A stretch of 64,000 nucleotides of DNA from Mytilinidion resinicola (taxonomy: Eukaryota; Ascomycota; Dothideomycetes; Mytilinidiales; Mytilinidiaceae), in contig NW_022985439.1 in assembly GCF_010093595.1 (NCBI RefSeq), positions 1,469,822-1,533,821 of the forward strand, given 5' to 3'. A program made the translations under genes and the position numbers. The notes under the pieces were generated by a model that saw nothing but the letters and a program-made list of their open reading frames with translations, was not told where the DNA came from and made no database searches. Positions 22,710-34,622 of this stretch are shown one piece after another; within the stretch, counting starts at the first letter, position 1; each line of letters begins with the position of its first letter.

Positions 22710-25015
22710 AATTCAAGATGCTCGCTCACAGGCAGTGGAGATGGATGTTTGAGATGGGCGCCGACTGTCTTGGTCTGCCGAAGCTGCGGGCAGGCAGTAT
22801 TTGGAACACGGACAGGAGTCCCCTGGTGCGGTTCTCCCAGGCGGCGGGCCACAGCATCATGGATCAAGAGGCCTTTCGGCTTGGATGCGGCGGGAGGTGG
22901 GCGTGCCGGACGCGTTGGCGTGCAGGTCGGTGGCGCAGCTGGGGTTGGGTTCGAGGCCGAATTCGAGCAGGATTGGCATCAGGCGAGGCTGATCGCAGTC
23001 AAGCGGCACGGCACGGGCAACGAAAGCGGATTGGCATCGTCCAGCAGCTGTCGTGAGCCTTGGTCGGCAGCTCCTGCCAGCCGCGGCGGAGGGCAGAGGG
23101 GAGGGCATCATTGCGTGGCTTGCGTGGACGATGCACTGCAAACGTCGGGAAACGCTTGTGCACGGTGCGAGTGCAGCAGCGCGGAATGCAGAAGCACAAG
23201 CACGGCCAACAATCACAATCGGAGGAAATCACGATGCTCGTGGCCAATGAGCGGCCACGCAGCCGTCGTAATGTCCCGAAGAAGCGAGCGCGAGGGCCGT
23301 GGCGGCTTAGCGCGTGTCGATCGTCGGCGACATTGTGGCATCCAGGTTGGCCTCCAGGTTGGCATCCAGGCTGGCATCTGGAGCTGCCGACTGCACGCCA
23401 AGCCAGGCTTCAGGCGATCATGATGCTGGAGCACGCCACGAAGCCGCCAGAGTTCCCAGCGAGCCTCCTTCTGTGCGCAAGGACGGCCATGAGCACAGCG
23501 CCTCTGTTTCTTCTAAAACCCGGCCACGAGCACCGCGTCGGGCGATGTGCTTTCCACGCGCAGCCTCCAGCCCAGCACGCTTCACGATGTCCCGCCCTCG
23601 GATTTTACCACCTACGTTGCACAAGTCCGCGAATGGCGATGCACCAACTGCACCCTGCCCGTTAGGCCGTGCATCTCCCGCCGAGCTATCCTGGAGCCCT
23701 GCTGCTCCCAGCGCGTCGACTTCTGGCCGTGGTGTGGTGAAGGCCGCGATTGCCTCTCCAGATCGCCCTGTCTGCCTCTAGTTCGCGACATTATCTGGAC
23801 TTCGATCTGCATCTCTCAGTCAGCCACCTGCTCTCAGGACGAATGTGGAGTCGGAGTTGTGTCCTGCTCTCTTCCATGACCCCGCCGTCTGCAGCTTCTC
23901 GTTTGTGCAGCCAATGGCCAGCTGCAATTCGCCTGGAGAGATCTTCCCGGTGGGGAGACCGAGCGACGTTCGGCTCTCCCACGGACGCCAGCTTGCCTTG
24001 CATCATCGCCGCCCACAATCATACACGCCTCGCGCCTCATTCGTCCACGGCGGCACAAGCTTGAAGCTCTGCATTTCTTCACGCGCTACATCTTGGAGCC
24101 GCGCCATGGTGTTGAGAGCACCCTGCTACCCTGCTCGAATCTCTCCGGCCGCCCCACGACGCCTCTCCAGCCCAACAACGCCCCGAGCCTGACGACAGCC
24201 GATCGAGCAATGTTGCGAAATTCCATGCTTACCCCTCTTTCCACTTCACTGAAAGCTGCTCCCAACGTCATGGGAATCGAGTGTTTCACATGTGTTACGA
24301 GCCCGCCCACGCCCCCCGATCGGTTCCCGGCCAGTCTCTCGCTAATCGGGATTGTATACCGCCAGCTTCATTACCTAGCCTCATGCCCCATGTTTCGAGG
24401 AGCTATTCTCCATATCCGCGTCTGCAATTGTTTGCGCCTCTTACCATCTGGCCTCACAGCGTACCCCAACACCACCCGTACACCGCCATCAACACCATAA
24501 TGTTGGGCCTAGGCCTCAACAGACGCCGCGTAACCACCCCCTCACAACCCCGCCCGCCCATCACCAACTCAAAGGTGGCCTTGGGAAGCACATGGCAGAT
24601 GTCGCCATCTGCCATCACCGACGGCTTCGACCCCGACATTAGCTTTGCCGACCTTCATGTTGAACACGTCGCTATCATGCTTGCAATAGTCTATATATTT
24701 CAGTAGCCAGACCTTAGGCCGCCTCCACCAGAAACCGTCATGGGACTAGCCTTTCCATCCTGCAGTGTTCCCCTATCAATGCCATTTCATTTGCTGGGGC
24801 CTTCCCTGTCGTGTCTTCTTTCTACCTAGTTCTGGCGTCTGCCTCCTCCTCGTCTATGATGGCCCTTCTGGGACATCCTGCATTCGTACTTCCATGAGAC
24901 ACGAGATTTCCAAAACCTTCTTCCCTTCTTCCCTTTCCCGCTTTGCCTATGTATCACAGCTCCCAGCTTGACGATCCTGCTACTAGCAACATGTTCACGC
25001 AATGCCTCTCTTGCC
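22710..25015. other. Long intergenic region upstream of the DUF8004-like gene
   Basis: About 2.3 kb without a supportable gene. It holds a 12-bp tandem repeat (23338-23382). An ATG at 24500 opens a 68-codon frame (MLGLGLNRRRVTTPSQ...) with no recognisable family and no splice support; it might be a small gene or a leader ORF. Confidence 0.45.
23338..23382. repeat. 12-bp tandem repeat, about 3.5 copies
   Basis: Unit close to CCAGGTTGGCAT repeated head to tail with single-base changes, upstream of the gene starting at 22709 on the minus strand. Confidence 0.7.
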
Positions 25016-26726
25016 TTACGATTCCTTCATAGAAGACGTACTTTCTGCGTCGGGTTCCTCCGCAGTCTCACTTTCAGGAGATGTGGCGGCTTTGGGAGCC
25101 TTGGGGGATGCGGGGGAAGAGGTGGCGTATGCTGCTCCTTCTTTAACGCGTCTTCCTTCTTTCTCCTGAGCTCCTCTTCATTTTCCTTCTTACGCGCTTC
25201 TTCCTCCTTCTCCTTCTTGAACTTTTCTTCCTGCTTCAGCGTTCCGAGCGCCTCGATGAGTTCTCGCAATGTTGTAGACTCCTATCGTACGTTACGTTAC
25301 GTTAGCCCCTCACACATTTCATACCAGAACATCCCGCATGGACGATAGCACGCACCTCTTTCAGATTCTGGAACTCGGTCTCCAACTTGTGGATGTTGTT
25401 CATCGTCTTCTTGTCAGTCATGACCTCTTTGGTCTTGGAGATCTGATCTTCCAAAGAGTGGTGCTCGTCGTCTGTCAGCTTCCTGCCGAATTCGGATACC
25501 CGTTCGTTCAGCTCCTCAAGGTATATCGACACGTCCTTCTTGAAAGCTTCTGCTTTCTTCCTCCACTCCACTCGCTTTTTCTTCTCTTCACCCCAGAATT
25601 CGGCCGTCTCCTCGGGATACAGAGTATTCTGAAGCTCAATATCCCACTTATGTCTCTCCGCCATATCGAGCCATTGCCGCATCCGCTCGTCCCGATGGTC
25701 ATTTCCAGGGAAATGAACAAGCATGTCTCCCTTCCTCGCTTGCTAGAATTCCACGTTGTCGCTTCCGAACTTAGGCTGGTATGCGTTGAACTATCGTTGG
25801 GGCGTTTTGATTACATTTGGACTTAGCCTCTCGTCTTGGATCAGGTAATCAATGGCGCTCTGCTCCGCATAAGGAAGGTCAATGTCCGGTTTGTAGAAGC
25901 GCAGGGCGAGGACCGCAGAGAAGAGCTCGACACTCCAGTCGCAAACACGCACTGGGAACACCCCAGCATTCAACCCGTTCCAGTCATGAGCGACCAGCAG
26001 ATTCACGTCATCCCACTCCGGGTCATCCGGCGGAAGTAGTGCTTCGATCGGCATCAATGGGTCCATGATGATGGTATCGGAATCCACCCAGAACAGCCAC
26101 TGTAGTCGATCCGCTTCCGGTTTGCTCATTTCACGAAGCAGCACATACTGGATGTACGCCGCTTTCGCCCATATGCCGTCGAGGATCGGATATCGCAGGA
26201 TGTGTAGTGGGTAGTTGTGGATCTTGTTGTGCCGCTCGTGTGACCGAAGAGCGCGATCGTATACCGGCGACCGGTGGCCGAACTGCATCATCACTTTTCC
26301 AATCCGCACCCTCGCGCCTAGGGAAGGCTCGTCGGGATATATGAGCAATTCGGATTCTAGCGTTGTGGCGTTCGGACTTGGTTCGCTGTCTTCGTGTTTC
26401 GCCCATGGGTTTATTTCTTCGATCTTCTCCTTCCAGGTCTTCTCCTGCGCTTTCGGCGTCCCGGTTGCATTCGTCGGCTTCTCGCTCGTCGTATGGGCCT
26501 TCGGCATGTCTTCGAATCGTCCCCGGCTTGGATCTGGCAAAGCTTCTTGTTGTATCCTCCTCGGACTAGGGCTTTCTAGCATCGTGGATGCCATGTATAC
26601 CATAACCACGCATATGGCTGCTAATAGTAGCGGCGGCAAACACCCATTCCCAAATCTTCCGCGGCCTCGGAAACCAGCCGCCATGTCACGTGGTGAGCCC
26701 AGCGTTGGCAATAATGAGTCTTCCAT
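25016..26726 (-). pseudogene. GT34 (Gma12/Mnn10-type) glycosyltransferase with in-frame stops
   Basis: Starts at ATG 26726 (or an internal Met about 14 codons later). A membrane anchor (LPPLLLAAICVVMVYMAS) makes it a type II Golgi protein. The catalytic domain has the GT34 signature: GKVMMQFG, the DxD in LFWVDSDTIIMDP, and VAHDWNGLNAGVFPVRVCDW. The frame hits TAG at 25791-25793 exactly where the family has Trp (TPQR-stop-FNAYQ), and a second TAG at 25743-25745, before ARKGDMLVHFPG. Downstream homology continues (RDERMRQWLDMAE). A normal intron lies at 25355..25282. Near 25150 the better C-terminal reading (ATSSPASPKAPKAATSPE, stop at 25016) is one base out of phase. Both TAGs fall in a 72-nt GT...AG segment that could be spliced in frame but would remove the conserved motif. 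Probably a recent pseudogene of a mannosyl- or galactosyltransferase. Confidence 0.72.
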
Positions 26727-26994
26727 TCAAACTATCGCAAAAGAAATCAAACTCGAAAAGTCACTCATGCGGGCACTCCAGGGCCTCAAGTAAGCGCGAC
26801 GTACACGAAGGAAACTTCCGAATGCGTGTCTCTAAAGAGCACATTCCAATCCTACGTAGTGGAATTTGTGACCCGGTCTCCCTTGCTACTGGGTGAGACG
26901 CTGTCACGTGATAACGCCTCTTACCGTGAGGTGGGGGAACGTCTCCGAAAATACGGTTTCAAAACAATAAGATGAAAAGAAGCTTAGAAGTGTG

Positions 26995-27322
26995 TCATTC
27001 TGCTCGCTCGGCATCCTCTGGCATCGATGGCCTGTGCGTCAACTTATCCCGAAGATTTTGATCTGTCAGAAAATATGAGGATGTTGAAGCCCTGGTCGCT
27101 TTATTTGTGAGGGATCGCGCAAGGGGTTAAGAGACATGTGCGAATTCTGTACTCGAGTGTATACTTACGTTTCTGGTCACAAAACTTGTCTCCGAATCCT
27201 TCTTCGAGAGTCAGATCCACTCGCATCGTACACTGTTTCTGGAAACCAGGAGCCAATGGAGGCTGAGTTGATGGCGTAGGCTCCTTTTTTAGTGCGCTAT
27301 ATTCCGTACTAAAGTATTGCAT
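26995..27322 (-). CDS. Small two-exon hypothetical protein (73 aa)
   Basis: ATG at 27322. Exon 1 (27322..27169) ends at a GTAAGT donor; exon 2 (27062..26995) follows a TTCTGACAG acceptor and the join restores the frame to a TGA. The protein begins MQYFSTEYSALKKEPTPS and ends with an acidic DAERAE. No family recognised. Support rests only on canonical splice signals and exact phase closure, so it may be spurious. Confidence 0.33.
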
Positions 27323-27508
27323 CTGCTCTTATCATATGGTTCTCAGAATACTAGACATCAATATAGCATCTGTACCGTCCTGAGGGACTTCTCCACCCAC
27401 AAACCTCAGAAAAGCAAGCTATATTTTCGACATTTTCTGCTAGTGTCATACTCCTCAAAAAACAACTGCAGTCCCATAAAGCAACGACTAAGCCACCTTC
27501 TTCCTACC

Positions 27509-28294
27509 TCAAACCACCTCAGCACCAGCAACCACATCCCCCTCTCCACCCTCCTCCTCATCACCCACTCTCTCCCCCATCTCCTGAATCGCCTTCCCAC
27601 TCCCCTCCATCGCCGCCCTAGCCCCCTCACCCCCGGGTACCACCATCTCAAACACCTCCCTCACAACCGCATACTCAAAATACCCACACCGCGCAATCGG
27701 CAGCGTCTTGCGGACATCTATCTTCCCATCCGTCAACACCTCCTCCTTAATATGAACCCCCACCACGCGCCCAATCACCACATCCGCACTTCCCACCGGC
27801 GCCCGCCCCGGCAGCCGTAGTGTGGTGTAGTACTCGCACTCAAACCGCACGGGCGACGCCTGCACCATGGGCACGGGCACGCGCTGCTCCTCCTCGTAGC
27901 CCCCCGCCGCCGCCGTCTTGACCATCACAAACACGGTCCTGCTCGGCTCGCGCGCCAAGCCGGCGTGGGCGAACTCGTCCGCGCCGTGCGGCAGCTCCGC
28001 CGCCGTCGCGTTGACGGCCTCGCGCAGCGCGTAGGTGGCGAGGTTCCAGCAGAAGACGCGCGTGGCTTCGACGTTGCGCACCGTGTCCTTCTGCGTCGCG
28101 GCGGCGGTTTGGTTCGCGCTGAACATGACGTAGGGCGGGTCGAAGGTCAGGTTGTTGAATTGCGAGTAGGGCGCTAGGTTGGCGTGGCCGGCGGGGGAGA
28201 GGGTGCTGAGCCAGCCGATGGGGCGCGGCAGGACGCAGGCTTTGAAGGGGTCGTGGGGGAGGTTGTGCGGGGTGCTGCCGGGCATGTAGAACAT
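27509..28294 (-). CDS. Flavin reductase-like FMN-binding split-barrel protein
   Basis: One exon, 261 residues from the ATG at 28294. The N-terminal HDPFKACVLPRPIGWLSTLS and the following NLAPYSQFNNLTFDPP are the classic start of the flavin_reductase-like (FMN-binding split barrel) fold. FSANQTAAATQKDTVRNVEA and FCWNLATYALREAVN carry the expected FMN-phosphate contact region. These proteins bind FMN and are often reductases or oxidoreductases of unknown substrate, likely cytosolic. The C-terminal 40 residues (EGGEGDVVAGAEVV) are low-complexity. It lies divergent to the SDR gene with 582 bp between ATGs. Confidence 0.82.
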   Translation of the reverse strand: MFYMPGSTPHNLPHDPFKACVLPRPIGWLSTLSPAGHANLAPYSQFNNLTFDPPYVMFSANQTAAATQKDTVRNVEATRVFCWNLATYALREAVNATAAELPHGADEFAHAGLAREPSRTVFVMVKTAAAGGYEEEQRVPVPMVQASPVRFECEYYTTLRLPGRAPVGSADVVIGRVVGVHIKEEVLTDGKIDVRKTLPIARCGYFEYAVVREVFEMVVPGGEGARAAMEGSGKAIQEMGERVGDEEEGGEGDVVAGAEVV

Positions 28295-28876
28295 GGTTGG
28301 TTGGGTTGGGCTGGGGGGGGGGGGGTTCTTTTGGGGATGTATTGAAAGGGTATTGGCACTGTGTTTGGACGGGAAAGAGTGTTTATAGTGAGATTGAGGA
28401 GCATGCTACGTGGCAGGAAAAGCAGATAGGGCGACGGAAGGGGTGTTTGCATGGTTCCTTTGCAAATGCCGTATTCCCTGCCGTACTCGTCGACAGCGTG
28501 AGGTCATCGAGCGGCGACATCAGTATCAGCACTGCACTGGGGGCCATTCCTGAGTTATAGCATTCTCTAGATTTAGTTCGCCACACTCTTATTAATTAGT
28601 TAGCTTTCTCAATTGCCGCAATTCGATTCAAGACTATCCTTCCTCTGGCACATACCTACGTAGAAAGAAGGCCGCAATAAGGTTGGGTGTCTGATGCCCC
28701 GCGTTTGATGCAACCTTAAACCTCCCTGCTCTCTGATTCGCTAGAATGCTTCTATCGGCCCGCTTCTCTCCATCCGCTTTTACCCCACGTTCACGATAAA
28801 CATCAACAATCACCCTCAACGTCACCTCTTCCTTTTGGAGCCAAAGAACTGGCCCTACGTGGTCTTATATTCCCCA
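28295..28876. promoter_or_regulatory. Divergent intergenic region, flavin-reductase-like / SDR
   Basis: 582 bp separating the opposed start codons. It includes a G run next to the minus-strand ATG (28310-28325) and ends in a pyrimidine-rich leader before the plus-strand ATG. Shared regulation is an inference from the arrangement only. Confidence 0.4.
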
Positions 28877-29593
28877 ATGCCTACAGTGCTGATCACAGGC
28901 GCCGCCTCCGGCCTCGGCCTCGCATTCCTACAACACTACCTCTCCCTCCCAACCCCTCCCACCATAATAGCAGTAGACCGCCACGAACTTGCTCCGGTAA
29001 ACAGGGCCCATTATACAAAACACATCCTCAACGTCTCTTCGGAGCAGTCCCTGCAAGACCTTGCAAAAGAATTGAAGCACACACCAATCGACCTCGTCAT
29101 CCACAGCGCCGGCATCCGCGGCCTCGTGCCCTCCGCCGTCGCCGCACACCCCGGCGACGCACCAGCCACCGAGTCGCTAGAAGCCATGGATGTCGCGACC
29201 ATGCTGCGGACGTTTGAGAGTAACGCGCTGGGCACGTTTCTGGTGATCCGGACCCTCCTACCCAACCTCCGGCTCGCCGCAGCACCGCGCGTCGTTGTGA
29301 TGAGCTCCCGCATGGGCTCGTTGTCGTACAACACGACTGGCGGCGGGTATGCGTACAGGGCGTCGAAAGCGGCGCTGAATGCGGTGGTGAAGAGCTTTAG
29401 TGTTGATGTGCCGGAGATACATTTTCTGTTAGTGCATCCAGGGCGGGTGGAGACGAGGTTGGTGGAGTGGAAGGAGGAGGGGGCGATTAGTGCGGAGGAG
29501 AGTGTGGGGGATATGGTGAAGTTGCTTGAGAAGGGAAACGAGGTGGAGAGTGGGAGGTTTGTGGATCGGTGGGGGGTGGATATCGGGTGGTGA
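28877..29593 (+). CDS. Short-chain dehydrogenase/reductase (SDR)
   Basis: One exon, 238 residues from the ATG at 28877; the open frame extends upstream but without another ATG. The Rossmann nucleotide motif is TGAASGLGLAF (TGxxxGxG) right at the N-terminus. The conserved NAG position appears as HSAGIRG. The catalytic set is visible as the Ser in VVVMSSRMGSLS and YRASK (YxxxK), and HPGRVETRLVEW follows the active site. This is a classical SDR of the C-factor-like type; substrate unknown, NAD(P)(H)-dependent, cytosolic. Confidence 0.88.
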   Translation: MPTVLITGAASGLGLAFLQHYLSLPTPPTIIAVDRHELAPVNRAHYTKHILNVSSEQSLQDLAKELKHTPIDLVIHSAGIRGLVPSAVAAHPGDAPATESLEAMDVATMLRTFESNALGTFLVIRTLLPNLRLAAAPRVVVMSSRMGSLSYNTTGGGYAYRASKAALNAVVKSFSVDVPEIHFLLVHPGRVETRLVEWKEEGAISAEESVGDMVKLLEKGNEVESGRFVDRWGVDIGW

Positions 29594-29843
29594 GAGCTGT
29601 GATTTTGATGGATGAAAGGTGCTTAGAGGCGCACATTTGATTGTGGAGGGAGATACTTAGAGCGACTAGACGATTGCATCGCGAGATGGGTTAAGTGTAT
29701 CCGGTGTAGTGAGACGAACATAGGAGAACGAACGAAATCCAAACAACCCATATCAAACGCCAGCCTCCACCGATCCGATGCTTATGCCCATCCACCCATC
29801 CTTTTCCCAAAACTCCTTACCCAACCCTCCATCCTCGCCCCTC

Positions 29844-30680
29844 TCAACTCTCCCTCCTCTCCGCCCCCGGCCGCTCCACCCCCGTCTCCCCAACCACCCT
29901 CCGCAACACCCCCAGCTCCCCATCAAACAGCCCCACAATCCGCTCCAACCCCGCCACCACATCCCCCCCCGTCGCCCCCCTCGCCTCCGCCAGCCTCGCC
30001 TCCCCAGGCCCCCCAGCCCGCTTCCCCGCCTGCTTCACCTCCACCCCACCCACCACCAGCATCAGCCCCTCCCCGCCCGCCTCCTCGTCCCAGCTCGGCG
30101 CCGCCCGCACCGCCGTCTGCGTCACCTGCCACTCGGCGCTCAGGCTCTGCGCATCCGCCACGGCCTGCCCGTCCGCGCCCACATCGACCACGAGGTAGCG
30201 CTCCGTGACGCCCGGCAGCGGCGGCGGGAGCGGCGATTCGCGCATCTCGTCGTCGGCGTCTTCGACGGGTTCGTGGCGCTGGTGTTGGTGTTGGTGGGGG
30301 TCGTCGGCGAGCAGCGCGGCCTCGTCGACGAGCAGCGCGGCCTCGTCGACGCCGAGCGCGCGCATCGAGGCCGCCGTCAGCAGGATGGGGTCGTCGTCGG
30401 CGAAGAGGTAGTGCAGCGAGGGGTGGTAGTGCTCGCCCGTGGCCGCGTCTTCGATGAGGGTGAAGAAGGGGGAGAAGGAGGGCGGCGGCAGGAGGGTTGT
30501 CGACGTGGGTTCGATGTAGGGGGGGTCGTCTGTCTCAGGGTAGGGCGGCTCGTCGGCGGCGGGTTCTGGGGCGGCGGCGGCGTCGTGGGGTGGGCGGGGA
30601 GAGGAGGAGCGGGATTTTGAAGAGGGTTCGTCGGGGAAGGGGGAGGGGAGGAGGGTTGGGTTTGGATTTGGACTTGACAT
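29844..30680 (-). CDS. Acidic low-complexity protein, function unknown
   Basis: One exon, 278 residues from the ATG at 30680. Residues 1-65 are Pro/Ser-rich. A central block (PPPSFSPFFTLIEDAATGEH, then HYLFADDDPILLTAASMRAL) looks like a conserved motif and is followed by an acidic repeat (VDEAALLVDEAALL) created by a 21-bp tandem duplication at about 30306-30349. A later segment (ERYLVVDVGADGQAVADAQS) looks beta-rich. I do not recognise a function. GC at third positions is very high, so several antisense frames are also open; this strand is preferred because of the coherent motif. Confidence 0.6.
   Translation of the reverse strand: MSSPNPNPTLLPSPFPDEPSSKSRSSSPRPPHDAAAAPEPAADEPPYPETDDPPYIEPTSTTLLPPPSFSPFFTLIEDAATGEHYHPSLHYLFADDDPILLTAASMRALGVDEAALLVDEAALLADDPHQHQHQRHEPVEDADDEMRESPLPPPLPGVTERYLVVDVGADGQAVADAQSLSAEWQVTQTAVRAAPSWDEEAGGEGLMLVVGGVEVKQAGKRAGGPGEARLAEARGATGGDVVAGLERIVGLFDGELGVLRRVVGETGVERPGAERRES
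30306..30349. repeat. 21-bp tandem duplication inside a coding region
   Basis: Two consecutive near-identical copies of a GAGCAGCGCGGCCTCGTCGA-type unit, in frame, duplicating VDEAALL in the encoded protein. Confidence 0.75.
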
Positions 30681-32273
30681 TTTGGTGGTGTTGGTGGTTG
30701 GGGAGATGGGACAATGCTCAAGCTTGAAGCTGGGGAAGCTTTATCGATAAGGCTTCAGCCTTATGGCCTCATCAAGGTATAGTGGAGGTGAGCGTTTGGT
30801 ATAAAATAGGTTTGTCCGATGAATGAGTTTTGATAGATTCAATTTCAGAAGCTTCACTGCTGTATTCTCATACTATGTAACCTCTGCAAACCGCGCCATA
30901 CTTAGCTGCTCACATGTCATTTATTCCGTCAACACCCGACGAGGTCGAATACTGCTATTCAAGCTACTGTGCGACAAGCAATCTCATGACCATGAACGCC
31001 TTAGCCGAGTTCGGAGGAAGTTTTGGGAGTTTTGGATAGGTCTTCCCTTAGCTAAGTTGATTGCTTCTATCTTATGTTTGACTTTCCACAGTATCTTGCT
31101 AGCAGTCTGGGTACATACGTCCGTTACTGCTTAGAGTACCCCTATGGGCTTTTGAAGCTCCAGACATATTGTATAGGCTCCTACAATGGTAATTGAGTCC
31201 TTTGTTGACCGCGCAGCCACCTACCAGTTGAGATAGTCCTCATTTCGGTATCGTGAGAAGAAGAATGGTGTCTGGGCAGTGCTATTCCGTTTACTCGAAC
31301 GGATGACCTAGTACTGTAGCTCGTGCGAATGCCACTGTTTTACCCTAAGAAGGTGGCAATTGACTCGACAAACGGTATGAGCAAGCTTATAAGAACATTC
31401 CAAAGGCGAATAAATAGCTCTCTTTCTTAGCAGACTCGGATCTCTCTTCCCACGAAACCGGTCAAGTCTTGAGCCTCTATGTGGCAATTTCGATTGATAT
31501 CGTATGGAGCTCATGTAGTAGCATGAAAGAAGTAGTATTGAATGACCTTCATGGACATCTGGTTGGGGTGATTCCCTGCGTCCCTGGTATTCATGTTGTT
31601 AGCGACAAAATGCCACCGTGCTTAGTCATTGGTCGATGAATTCACCGATAATTCACCCCGTTCCACGTGACTTTATCATTCTCGCCTGGACGAGAGTATT
31701 CCTTCAGAGAGGAGACAAAGTAATAAGCTGAGAGAGAGACATCAAATGCTATGGCCAGATCCTAGGCTCGTTCATGAGCTTAGCGTGGACATGGAATGGG
31801 CTAAGATGTGCCATCCTCTCGACCACCTCCACCACCACGTTGGGATAGAAAAGGAGGGAAGAAATGGATAGTTGGGAGTTTCTCTCGTTGAGACCTTCTC
31901 CGGGAGTTGCCACTACACCACAAGTGGCAGTAGCTAGATGAATCACCAATGCCGGCCTGCGTACAGGCGGCACTACTCGTCCGTATGAATTCACAGGCGA
32001 GCGGCTTCTCCAGCAGCACTGGCAGGGCTGCTCGCACTTGAATGCGGACTCGAGCAAGCTCCCCGTGTTTACGCCAGCGTCTCTCATTTCTGCCCTGCTT
32101 TCTTACGACATCGCTCTCAACACCCACACCATCCACCGCCACCCAGTATCCACCTCCTACGCCCGCAACGCCCACCTCTTTCTCCAGGAGCTCAACAGCT
32201 CCCCTCCACCACCGGAAAGGCTTGTCGCAACGCAACCTCTTCTTTTTCTTCCGGCCCCATCATTCCGCATGAG
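30681..32273. other. Intergenic
   Basis: About 1.6 kb between divergently transcribed genes, with no recognisable gene. The last 200 bp before 32274 are C/T-rich, consistent with a fungal promoter and leader. Confidence 0.5.
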
Positions 32274-34622
32274 ATGACAGCCAACAATGTCCCTCAATTC
32301 ATATTCCCCACCCTGTCCATGGACGCGGCCGCAGTTGACAACAACAATGTGGATGACTATATAATGGACAACATCGGTTTTGGACCAAGCGTTCCCATAG
32401 AGCACGACCAAGTCGATGAGAAAGACCTTGACTCGGAACACGGTTCCCTGGAATCGGAATGGATACCTCTTCCCTCTCAACGGGGGAGCGAGAAGGGGGA
32501 CAACGGGACCGGAGAAAACAATGACGAGGAGACTAACTCTCTCAAGTCTAAGCGGAGTTCTGGCAGCTCCTCCTACGATCATATCGATGAGGAGGATTTC
32601 TCTGCGGGCGGTGTTGCTCTTTTACATCTGAAGGTATGTTGACAAGACCCTTTGCTGATGATGTCGCTAACAAGAGCAGGACACAACAGCCGCGAACCTG
32701 ATGAGCATTCTCGTGGATCGGCTGGTGAAGACGAGCCACCAGGTTTCAGAAGCCCGCCAATATATCCTGTCCCGGCGCGAAGATTTGTTCGAAAGCTCGG
32801 AGGCGGACTTCCACGATTTCGCGGTAGTCAATGATCAGCTCTCTATGCACAGTAGCAACGGCATGGCCCATCTCCAGAATCAGTCCGCGAAGCTGCTACA
32901 GGCTCTGGAGCTTGTCCGGGAAGCTGCCAGGCAGCAAAAGAATAAAGTAAGAAGTCTACTCACGAGCCCCAAATCCTTCCTTTCTAACACTCGTAGTTTT
33001 CATCGGTGTCAAGCAAGGTCGTTGCCAGGCATCGAGGTTCTATCCGGACTTGCACCACAAAGACCTTGGAGAATATCACGGAGGTCTTAAACCTGTTCGA
33101 AACTCGCCTCGGCCAGAAAAATGATAAGTCGACAAGGGTGGAGATTGAGAAGACAATAGTCCTCCTTAGGAAAGTATGTGACCGGGTAAACGAGGCGCTG
33201 GAGTTCCTGCAAAACATCAAGCGGCAAGTCAACTCTCCCATCGAGGCACAACCGGAGCCAGAGACTTCCTCAGATTTTTGGAAAGAAGACTCGGACCTAT
33301 CTCCAGGGATAGAGAATGAAACTTTCTTGTCGGACAGCGACGAAGGTTTGCCAGGGCGCCCTGGATATGTACCGAAAGCCCCCATACATTCTTCCTTGAA
33401 GGTTGAGCTGAGAGATCGTGCGGCCGGCAACGTACCCCTCCAGGCTGTGGTCCCAGACTCTGTCTCTGAAGAACGTCGTCAGATGCAAGGAAACTTGGTT
33501 TCACCGAGCGAACCCGGTGAATCTCTTGAGCCTGAAGCTTTGATAGGGCCTGCTGAAGGACTCGCATTTCCGCATGAATCGCAAAGAAATCATCCTTATG
33601 AAGACGAACTCGATGATGGCACGGACTCGGATCGTAGTAGTGATGATGAGCCTATACTTAGTGGGTCGAGGTATTCATTTCAGGCGCGCTCACGAAATAC
33701 CCGTCGGCTGTTTCACACGGAAGAGCCAGATATAGACCTGGAAGAAGAAAACAACGTAGGGAGACAAGCACTGGTGTTGCCAGGACAAGTTGAGCTTCCG
33801 CAGGATGAAATCAAGCCTACAAATACACTTGAAGATATCCCCGAGGAAGACGGGAAGCAGACGGATACGCATGAAGGCGGCCAAACCCAAGAGGAGGCAC
33901 CTTTGTCCGAGGGCGAATTGAATCCCGAACAGACAGTCCTGGCCCCAACCAGTAGCAATGGAGGCAGTCCCAGGGAAGCTAGGTCGGAGACAGGTGCGCA
34001 GACTGGCAACGAGATAGTGCAGGAAGAGACACCGGTGTCAACTGGACAGCCTCATACCTTGGAATTAACTACTAGTCTCGGAGATATCCCAGAAGCAGCG
34101 GCTACTGCTCAAGAAGTAGCCCAACCGGATACGCTCCAGAATGAGGAAGAAGTACAACTCGATACCGAAGCGATCGTGAGAGCCTTCCTCTTGGGAGACA
34201 CACCGGCACCATCGCACACGACTCGGGGGGGAGAGAGCCCGACATATCCGCGCATGGGAAGCTCCGCAAGATGCCCCAAGATCCCCAAGAATTGTCGTTG
34301 GATACTAGCCATGGCATGCCTCGCTGGGCTCGGGCTCTACTACTCCAGCCAACCTAATGCTCTACCTAATGAGCAGGGCTCGACGAATGATCCCACAGGT
34401 GTCGGGTTCTGGACGAGGGCGCCGTCGCGTGGCCGAGTAAATGAACGCATCCCTGCGTACTGCAGGAAGTGTAACCATGAAAGCTTTCAGGAAGCCTTGG
34501 AGCAACGAGAGAGATGCGGCCACCGTTTCGCGGTCTGCAGTCCGTCGTTCTTGGGCCTCATCTTCAGAGTGGACACTGATTTGGGTTGGTGGGCAGTGGT
34601 CACATATATGCTTAGATTGTAG
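32274..34622 (+). CDS. Hypothetical acidic protein with one C-terminal membrane segment
   Basis: Three exons (32274..32633, 32680..32946, 32997..34622), both introns in phase 0, give about 750 residues. Residues 120-290 are predicted helical: LVDRLVKTSHQVSEARQYIL, HLQNQSAKLLQALELVREAA and LENITEVLNLFETRLGQKND look like a bundle or coiled coil. A long acidic Glu/Ser/Pro region follows. One hydrophobic stretch (WILAMACLAGLGLYY, about residue 640) could anchor the protein in a membrane with a short Cys-containing tail. This tail-anchored, helix-rich layout would suit a nuclear-envelope or endomembrane tether, but that is inference. No family recognised. Confidence 0.68.

Noticed and set aside
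29778..30620. 280-codon plus-strand frame opposite the acidic protein
   Set aside because: Arg/Pro/His-rich composition typical of antisense to a GC-rich gene; the minus-strand frame has coherent motifs.
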